Origin: Plasmodiophora brassicae
Taxonomy: Eukaryota; Endomyxa: Phytomyxea; Phytomyxea; Plasmodiophorida
DNA: 64,000 nucleotides
Direction: 5' to 3'
Assembly: GCA_036867785.1 (NCBI GenBank)
Contig: CP145413.1
Span: 1,240,001 to 1,304,000, forward strand
Positions 56,543-64,000 of the stretch are shown here, one piece after another. The notes under the pieces were generated by a model. The model was not told where the DNA came from and made no database searches. It was given only the letters and a program-made list of their open reading frames with translations. The position numbers and the translations under genes are program-made. The first letter of the stretch is position 1. Every line of letters begins with the position of its first letter.

Positions 56543-59500
56543 ATGCGGAGCGCCGGCGTGGTGCTTGTCGTCGTCGCTGCGTTATTGTCAACGGCTACTG
56601 ACGCGGTTGTAACATGCGGCGGTGTACTTCGTGTGTCCCCATCCGCGCTTTCGTACGGTGTTATCGGGTTTGACGTCGCCATCCGCTCATTCCCGTTTGC
56701 ATCAGATCGGCGCCGAATCCCTTTGATTTTTCGATCATGAAAATCGTGTTATCGACGTCGAACGGCCTTCGCAAGGAGAGCGTCAAATGCGCTCCAAACG
56801 GGTTCTACATTGTACCCGTGTACGAGCCCGGGTCGTTCCAGATTTCTGTTAAGGGGCCACCTGGCTGGCTCTTCGAACCCGAATCTCATGCGTTCACAGT
56901 CACTGATCAGGTTCCCGGGAATGATCGAATGCCCAACTCCTCGAGTCTAACGTCTGTCCTTGATGCAGATGCAAGGTTGCGAGTCTGATCTTGACTTTTC
57001 GTTGTCCGGATTTCCACTGCGCGGCAAGATTGTCAGCTCGCGGCAGGCGTCGTGTTCAGCTGATTTAGACGTCGCCGAGCCTGTCCAGGTGACGGTTGTC
57101 CCGGTAACGCACCCAGATGCGTCCCCCGTTGTCGTCGAGGTTGCTGTTGGCAGCGAATTTGTGACCCCAGGATTGCATCCCGGTCGCTACATTGTCAGCG
57201 CATCTCACCCTCGGTTAACGCTATCCCCGACATCCGTTGAGGCAACTATCGAATGGGGTGATGCGCGCCTGGAGCAACCGTTCGTGCTGAATGGCGTATC
57301 TGTGTCCGGCTCTGTCTCTTCCGATTTTGGGATCAAAGGAGGCGTGTTCATCGTCAGCGATGATGCCGACGCTGTTATGGATTGCTCACCTGCCCCAGAC
57401 AACGTTGCGGGTCGTCCCGAACGCCCATCTTGCTACACTGCCTTGTCAGACTCTGGCGGGTTCTCCTTCGAGAACGTAGCCTGTGGCCGGTACACTGTTA
57501 AGCCTCACCTTGAATCCCATTCGGGTATCGCGTACGCGCTCAACAAGGACAGTGTCCACATTACCGTCGGACACACTGATGTGAAAATCGGTAGATCGCC
57601 TTTTATTCGTTGCCTTCGACAATGTCCTGACCTTGTTGTAGATGCGTCCACCTTCGTCGTTAATGGAGTTTCCGTTTTCGGTCATGTCACTCATCCGGCA
57701 ACGGGTGCAGGCGTCCCTGATGTGCATATCTTCGTTGATGGCAAGGAAGCTGCTGTATCCGACAGCAACGGATGGTACACCTGGACGACAACATCGTTGA
57801 CGTCCACGCCTGTCCATCTGCAGGCGTTCAAACAGTACCTGCATCTGTCTCAGCCAGCGGCTTACGTTGCGGGGCAATCGGATCCGCCGAACTTTGTCGT
57901 CGAGGAGTACTCGGTCTGTGGAACGCTCGACTGCCAGAATCGCGCTGAGAAACCGCTCGCTGTTGAACTTCTGTCGGGCGGCTCCGTTATTGAGACTGCG
58001 CAGGTGGACAACGATGGGAAGTACTGTTTCAAAGCAAAGGTTCGTCCCCGTCGACCTTCAACTATTCGTGATTCTGACGGTGAGTTTCCTAGCCTGGTGA
58101 ATATGCGGTACGGCCGTCGAGCCAAGTTGTGCTTGTTCCCGCGGTTCGCACAGCGGTTGTCAAGGACGCACCTGTTCTTGATGTTCACTTTTCGCAAGTC
58201 ACCGTTCAGGTTTCCGGATCGGTGACCTGTGTCGGTGGAGCTGGATGCAACGGTGTTCGGGTTGAGCTGTCCTCCGAAAGCCAGGCCCGACCCATGAAGG
58301 TCTCAGTCGATGTCTCTACGGACGGGTCGTTCACGTTTACTGACGTTCCGCCGGGAACGTACACGGTTGAAGCCTCCAAGCCTGGATGCTGTTTCGCTGC
58401 GAAGGCGATTCGGGTTGAGACGGAAAACGTCAGTGACGTCGTCATGCGTCAGACTGGTGTCCTGTACACGACCGATTCGTCGCATTCCACCTCTGCGGTT
58501 GTTAACGGCTTGCCGTCTCCGGAATCTGGTCGGTGGCCCTTTTATCGTTAACGGGGCGTCGTGACTTATTTCACATTAGTGGTCATCCCTCGCGGATCGG
58601 GGTCCTTTTGCGTTCCACCATCGGACCGTGAGCTTTCTCTTGTGCCTACCTCGTGTTTCAAGTTTACTGGCCAGCCCTTCCATCTTACGGCATCGCAGCC
58701 TATTGTGCTTAGGCTCTCCCATCACAAGGTCGATTCTGAACGTTCCAACTAAGTGGATTTGAAATTGACCGAGTGGCAGGTCGTGGGAGAGATTTCGACG
58801 TTGTCTAAGATTATTGCTGCGAATGTTCAGTCGTTGCCTGTGCACGTTTCGTGTGACAACTCGGAAGAGATCGTGCAGGCCGCCCAGTCCGATTCTGGGT
58901 GGCGCTACGAGTTCTGGGCCCATCCTGGGGCGCGATGCTCCATTACGGTTGACGCGCCCAACACGGATCTGGTTTTCGATCCTCCCAAGCTGGACATCAC
59001 GGTGCCGTCGAGCGACGACTGTATCCCCCCAGTTAAGACCATTACTGGCCGACCGGGAGCTTTTCGAACTGGTGCTGTGTCTCCTCCTGTTCCCGGTAGA
59101 ATTTGCACGCAGACTATTTCGCTGTCCCTGAGTACTGACGACCTTGTTGCAGGCGCGGTCGCACACGCGTATGCTGCCTCTGCAACAGCCGACGAGCGCG
59201 TGGCAACGATGTCAGTTCCCGTGTCGGAAGAAAACGGGCAGTACCGTATCGGTCCATTGTCCGACAGCGCAGACTACGCGATCGAAATCGAACGTACTGG
59301 ATACAAGGTCAGGGTAGAAAGTGCCAATCGACTCAAACGAATCTCTAACAGTCGGCGGTTATTTTAGTTTGAGCCTATCGGTAACGGCAACTTCCGCTCT
59401 GTGAAGTTGGGTTCCCTGGAGGTTGTGCTTCTTGATGGTTTGACAGGGTGAGCACCTGCAACTGTGACTTTGCACGACGTAGCGCATTAACGTGCCAACA

Positions 59501-60517
59501 GGGTCCGCCTTGAAAGCGTCATAGTTTCCGCGAGCAGCAAGGAAGCCGGCTATCGCGGAAACTCGCTGACCGACAGCAAGGGCACTGTTCTCTTTAGCGA
59601 TCTGTCCCCCGGTAGCTACTTTATCCATCCTCACCTTAAGGAGTTCGAGTTCACTCCCGCGTCCGATATGGTCGATGTTGCCGAAGGCGCTTCTGTCCGT
59701 CGCGAGTTCTCTGGCCGGCGCAACGCGTTCAGCGTTTTCGGCACAATCCGCTCCGCTACCGGGTCACCCATTCCGAACGTCGTTGTCCAGGCCATCCCCA
59801 GCAACCACGACGACAGAGAGGAGACCGTGTCCGGTGCCGATGGTCGATACCGAATTCGTGGCCTTCAGCCTGGGACGACGTACCGCGTCCAGGTCGGCGC
59901 CCTTGGCGATTCTATTGAGCGTGCTGTCCCTGCCGACGGGCGTTCGCTGGCGATGACCGCGTCGGATGTCCAGGATGTTGACTTCATTGCATTCCGCAAG
60001 CCCACTGAGTTCGACGTTCTGGGCACGCTTCCCAGCGATGTCGGTGGCACTGTCACGCTGACCGCCGTGGGCACCGGTCGCGTTCAGCAGAGCGTCACCG
60101 TCAGCCCGGGCAAGAAGTTCTTCGAGTTCGTCCGCGTTCCTGCCGGCATCTATGTCGTGTCCTTTGACGATGCCGAACCATTGACCATCGATGTCGAATC
60201 GCACATCGTCATCGCCTTGACCGGACAGTCCTCGAAGGTGTGTCGGGTCCTTTGTTGTCTTTATCGGCGTTCGTTGTGTCTGAAATGTTCACGGCCAGGT
60301 CCATGCGGGCCCAGGTGCTCAGACGACGTCCGTCATCACGATCATCATCGGGTTCCTCGCCATCTTCGCCACCATCAACCACGAGCAGGTCCTGACGGCC
60401 ATCAAGTCCATCAGGGAGCGTCGCGGGTCAAAGCCGTCCTCGGAGCCGGGCTCCGGCTGGCTCGACGAGCGCCGTGGGTCGGCCTCTGCCGGATCCATCA
60501 AGAAGTCCAAGAAGTGA
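56543..60517 (+). CDS. NOMO: NOMO (nodal modulator)-family ER membrane protein
   Basis: Type I ER protein of tandem carboxypeptidase-regulatory/transthyretin-like domains, part of the BOS (NOMO-nicalin-TMEM147) complex at the multipass translocon. ATG 56543 gives a signal peptide (MRSAGVVLVVVAALLSTATD). After an intron the diagnostic N-terminal block is KESVKCAPNGFYIVPVYEPG, FQISVKGPPGWLFEPESH. Beta-sandwich repeats follow, e.g. FPLRGKIVSSRQASCSADLD, NGVSVSGSVSSDFGIKGG, NGVSVFGHVTHPATGAGVPD, VSGSVTCVGGAGCNGVRVEL, FSVFGTIRSATGSPIPNVVV, GRYRIRGLQPGTTYRVQV. The C-terminal TM helix is SVITIIIGFLAIFATI, followed by a Ser/Lys-rich cytosolic tail ending IKKSKK, a possible ER-retention KKxx-like motif, at TGA 60517. 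About seven introns. Confidence 0.93.
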
Positions 60518-60694
60518 CCGGAGCATGCATGCTCCATCATCTGTAAACCGCGCACACATCCCGCGTGACCCAACGATGTGTCACATAGCTTCGTGTGTGG
60601 CCGTATTGATATATGGATTCGCGCCCTAATGTCCTCCGGATTGCGATGTTGCGTGACCGCTTGTGGCGCCGTTTAATCGCGGGTGGGGGGTGGG

Positions 60695-62139
60695 ATGACG
60701 ACGGCAGCGGGGCGATTGCCCTTAGATGGCGTCCGCGTCGTTGATGTTAGCAGGATGCTGCCGGGCCCGCTGGCCTCCCAGATTCTATGCGATTTCGTAA
60801 CCCGGCGCCAGCGGACCGGGAATGACGGTAGACCAGCCTGACGTCCCGTTCGTACAGGGGGCAACTGTTATCCGCGTGGAACACCCAACGGCATCGGACT
60901 CGTTGCGAACGTTCCCGATGGCGCCTGCGCCCGACCACCAAGTATGATATTATGCTTTCTGACGCCGGTGCCAATCCCGCTTAAACTGTCTGGGTGAATA
61001 GCCGTTAGCGTTCCATGCGATCAATCGCGGGAAGCAGAGTGTCGTGCTGGACCTCAAGACGTCAGACGGGAAATCCACCTTCCTCAGACTGCTCCAGACG
61101 GCCGATGTGCTTCTGGAGAGTTTCCGTCCAGGAACGCTGAAGAACCTGGGCCTGGATCCGGCAGAATTGCACGCTCGATTCCCGCGCCTAATCATTTGCA
61201 GCATATCTGGGTTCGGCCAGACACATCGCGATCGTAATTACGATTACCGTGCCTTGTCAACGCCGCACTCATTCTTCTAGGGCTACGTGCCGGACACGAC
61301 CTGACATACCTTGCGAGGGTCGGCGCCCTGTCCCTAACAAAAGGTTCCCGCGGGTGCCTATGGAGTATCAGCAGCATTGTGTGCTGAGTTCGCGTGCAAC
61401 CAGAGCCTCGGGTGCCGCCCGTTCAGTTCACCGATATCGCTGGCGGATCATGGCCCGCGGTTTGTCAGATCCTTGCCGCCCTTTACGCCAGGGACAGGAC
61501 CGGGGCGGGATCAATTATCGACGTTTCAATGGCACATGCGTGGGTACATTTCCTGCTCTACGTGTATTCGTATACTCATAGTAATTCGTAGGTCGCGCGC
61601 TTTGTTGGCGTTGGCGCTGAGCGACGAATCCGGCGCGTCGTATAACGGCAGATTCTTCCTCTGCGGGTCACTGCCCAACTACCAGATCTACGAGACAGCT
61701 GATGGAGGCCATGTCGCCGTTGGTGCTCTCGAACCTGAGTACTTCCGCAAACTCCTTGCTGAACTCGGCCTTCCACTAGACCTGGCAAATCTGTACAACG
61801 TCGAATGTCCTGTCGGCGCCCGCAATGCACTCTGACCCGGCTATCTGTGCCAGGAACGCTGCCAGCGCGGCTCGTGAGGCGCTGAGAGAAACATTCCTGA
61901 GCAGGACAACGAAAGAATGGGATGCGTTCTTTGAACCACGAGACGTCATGTGCGAAATCGTTCGAGCGCCTGATGACCCGGTAGCCCGCTCCTTTGACGT
62001 CAACCGCGTCGGCGTCGAGATCGCCGGCCAGACGATCCACCTTCCGTCGCCCGTTGCTGTTCCCGATGGCGCCGCACCTCGCTCCACTCCAGGACCCGTC
62101 CTCGGCGAACATACCGAACAGATCCTTTCCAGTCTCTGA
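60695..62139 (+). CDS. Alpha-methylacyl-CoA racemase-like (CaiB/BaiF family)
   Basis: CaiB/BaiF-fold enzyme, most like AMACR, which epimerises 2-methyl-branched acyl-CoAs for peroxisomal or mitochondrial beta-oxidation. From ATG 60695: LPLDGVRVVDVSRMLPGPLA SQILCDF, then VIRVEHPTASDSLRTFPM, AINRGKQSVVLDLKTSDGKS, LLQTADVLLESFRPGTLKNL, PRLIICSISGFGQT, GHDLTYLARVGALSLTKG (catalytic His region), FTDIAGGSWPAVCQILAALY (catalytic Asp), DRTGAGSIIDVSMAHAWVHF, GRFFLCGSLPNYQIYETADG, GHVAVGALEPEYFRKLLAEL, and a C-terminal domain ending LGEHTEQILSSL at TGA 62139. Catalytic Asp/His and the branched-chain wording favour racemase over CoA-transferase. About six short introns. No obvious PTS1. Confidence 0.9.
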
Positions 62140-62181
62140 CTTTGTCACATTACGCGAGGTATCAAGTAGAATACATGCTGC

Positions 62182-63734
62182 TTAAGTGTTTATTGCTGGC
62201 GCTGGGGTACTTGGGGACCCGGACGTCGCGGAAGGCTTCCTCGGCTTTGGTACAATGGCGACCACTCCGGATTTGGACGATGGCCGGCTGGATCGCGGCC
62301 TGAACATGGCCACCCGGAAGGCGCTGTCCAGTGCACGTCCGCTGTAGGACAACGAGAAATAGGTCGTCCAGCCCCATGGCGTGTACATGAATGAGGACAC
62401 GGCCATCAGCAGAGTGCCAGTGCAGATCATGAGCATCGACAGGGCCATGCCCAGGGCGCATCGGCTCAGTCGCCGCAGGATCGTGTCCATACGTGTCACG
62501 TGGCCGGCCGCTTTGCTCGTCTGCTCCTCAACTTTACGAACTGTCCAGTAGAAATGCAGTACGCCAAACAGAACGTGCACGCCGACCGTCAGCTGCAGCA
62601 GAAATATGACGACGGTTACAACCGTCGCAACGATCGGCTCGCTGTGGTACATTGCAAGCAGGACACCGAATGCAGTGTCGATTACAATTGGGACCGTCGT
62701 AAGCAGGACAAAGACAACGGGGTAATCGCCACGAAGAATGCGAGTCAGCAGGGCGTTCGAGACGACGAAGGGCGATACGTGTCGCATCCAGGTCGATGCC
62801 GACAGCATGGACGACGCGAAACTCCACCCGCCGAGCAGGGTTGCGAAGTATTCGACAACGGGGAACGGCAGGTTCGGCGTGCTGTAGTACCCGCCGATGG
62901 CCAGTACGACGCCTGACAGTGTGGCAGTGACCATCTCGATGGACAGGACAGCGTGCGATAGGTCGAATGACTGCCCGATGAATTTCACCAGCCTTAGAAA
63001 CGAACGCCTGCCTTCTGCGACAGAGTTCCTGTAATCGGCGTTAAGAATGCGCATATGGCATGCAAAGTACACTGCAGCCTGCGCCCCCGATACAATCAGG
63101 AGGGCACTGGGCAGGATCCGGATGAACAACTGGTACTGCCACGACCCGAGTACGGCCTGCCAGACATTATCGTCGGGGGAGACGGTGGCGTTCTGCCCAG
63201 GACCATCCCTGATGAGCGCTGTGTACATGTCGCTGCTGGGTCCGATGCGCAGGTACATCATTGGAAGGTGACGAGTCCTACAGCCCTGACACCCATCACT
63301 GCTGTACATGACGCGGGATGGCGTCTCGTCTAAGGTTGGGTCTGTGGACCGGACCCGCCTCAGATATCGTCGGGGACGGTCAAGTACTGTGTGCACTTAC
63401 ATATGAGAGCGGCGGCGTCAGTGGCGTATAGCGACAGGTATCGAGTTTCGTGGGAGCAGCCGCCCAGCGTGGCTTCAGTCGTAGCGAGAATGATGGCGCC
63501 CGGGGCGCGCAGTGAGGTTGGTTTACACAGGTCGTCTGTGTACAGGACAACAGGGCCGCTGCACGTTGTATTGGGGTCGCCCGGTTGCGGCCCGATGAAC
63601 GCGGTGACGGTCGTCATGTACAAGTCCAACCCGGCAAGCGGACTGCCGAGTGCCGCCGATGGGATTCTCATCGAACCGTCAACGACTGCAGTACACGCCA
63701 CAAGGAAGAGCGCCGCCATAGAAATTGGCATCAT
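62182..63734 (-). CDS. Seven-transmembrane protein with signal peptide and Cys-containing ectodomain
   Basis: ATG 63734 gives a signal peptide (MMPISMAALFLVACTAVVDG). An ectodomain of roughly 140 residues with several Cys (NTTCSGPVVLYTDDLCKPTS; GAIILATTEATLGGCSHETR; SSDGCQGCRTRH) spans an intron with a GTAAGT donor (63342-63400). About seven hydrophobic segments follow: FIRILPSALLIVSGAQAAVY, LSIEMVTATLSGVVLAIGGY, VEYFATLLGGWSFASSML, YPVVFVLLTTVPIVIDTAFG, VATVVTVVIFLLQLTVGVHV, ALGMALSMLMICTGTLLMAV, with a weaker seventh near WTTYFSLSYSGRALDSAF. The tail is Ser/Pro/Lys-rich and cytosolic. The plan is GPCR-like, resembling the 7-TM proteins of blastocladiomycetes and chytrids that have PA-like or Cys-rich ectodomains, but no DRY or NPxxY motif is seen. 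Ligand unknown. Confidence 0.78.
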
Positions 63735-64000
63735 CGGTGTAATAGGTCGCCGTTCACCACGATCCGTATCGGCAATTGATCCGCGATACGGTACTAGGCT
63801 ATCGTCCACCGATAGATTGACCTTCAACAGATCGATATCTAGGATCCTCACTGTTGCACTCGAGCACCAGTGTGCTATCGCGGGACGCGACGCTCGAGAC
63901 CTGTCCAGACTCCAGGTACGTAAAGAGAGAACGTCGGGCCTTTATTGACGACGTCAGGCTCTGATGGCAGCGCACTGACAAATGACAACCATGGCATCTG

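Noticed and set aside
56121-56591. 157-codon minus-strand frame between TPR and NOMO genes
   Set aside because: Overlaps the NOMO signal-peptide exon on the opposite strand, Arg-rich, no motif.

Overview
This is a gene-dense stretch of a eukaryotic nuclear genome. It carries a U6 snRNA, GT-AG introns mostly 48-62 nt long, and about 26 genes for eukaryotic proteins: eIF2B delta, cytosolic LeuRS, Arp3, katanin p60, ALG14, NOMO, V-ATPase subunit H, COQ7, LARP4-like and others. The organism is a compact, aerobic opisthokont-like microbe. Katanin, a soluble-type adenylyl cyclase, a ZIP4/SPO22-like meiotic protein and a 7-TM protein would fit a flagellated early-diverging fungus such as a blastocladiomycete or chytrid. 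That placement is an inference from gene content only.

Layout. 1-3665 (-): one uninterrupted open frame of at least 1221 codons, running off the left edge, for a giant protein with a ZZEF1/HECTD4-like beta-sandwich. 3817-5297 (+): RhoGAP with a predicted lipid-anchored N-terminus. 5477-7033 (+): eIF2B delta. 7226-9686 (-): an apparent SPX-aspartoacylase fusion. 9966-10875 (-): unknown protein. 11164-12418 (-): SAM-domain protein. 12737-14478 (-): katanin p60. 14786-18483 (+): ZIP4/SPO22-like protein with many introns. 18578-22736 (-): cytosolic LeuRS. 22737-23589: non-genic region with a 130-bp inverted repeat. 23590-24183 (+): ALG14. 24282-32042 (+): a 2586-residue protein with two cyclase domains, an NTPase, PH domains and a PDE. 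32129-32728 (-): COQ7. 32970-35554 (-): malic enzyme. 35555-36317: unresolved. 36318-37337 (+): NTH1. 37488-38270 (-): F-box/ankyrin protein. 38522-39774 (+): tail-anchored SDR. 40065-41611 (-): Arp3. 41988-45512 (-): coiled-coil/RCC1 protein. 45898-47460 (-): LARP4-like protein. 47743-50676 (-): ankyrin/multi-TM protein. About 51314-51424 (+): U6 snRNA. 51750-53320 (-): membrane aspartic protease. 53614-55324 (+): V-ATPase H. 55383-56049 (-): TPR protein. 56543-60517 (+): NOMO. 60695-62139 (+): CaiB/BaiF-type racemase. 62182-63734 (-): 7-TM protein.

Two gene styles sit side by side. Some genes are very GC-rich with one or few exons (cyclase-PDE, COQ7, RCC1 protein, LARP4, ankyrin/TM). Others have lower GC and many short introns (ZIP4, LeuRS, RhoGAP, protease, NOMO). 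The genes are mostly unrelated housekeeping functions. The strongest novelty candidates are the cyclase-PDE protein, which would make and destroy cyclic nucleotide in one chain, and the SPX-aspartoacylase fusion, which would put a metallohydrolase under inositol-pyrophosphate sensing. Exon borders given for spliced genes come from reading frames and splice motifs by eye; the outer coordinates are start to stop codons. I recognised no transposon, CRISPR array, tRNA or rRNA.
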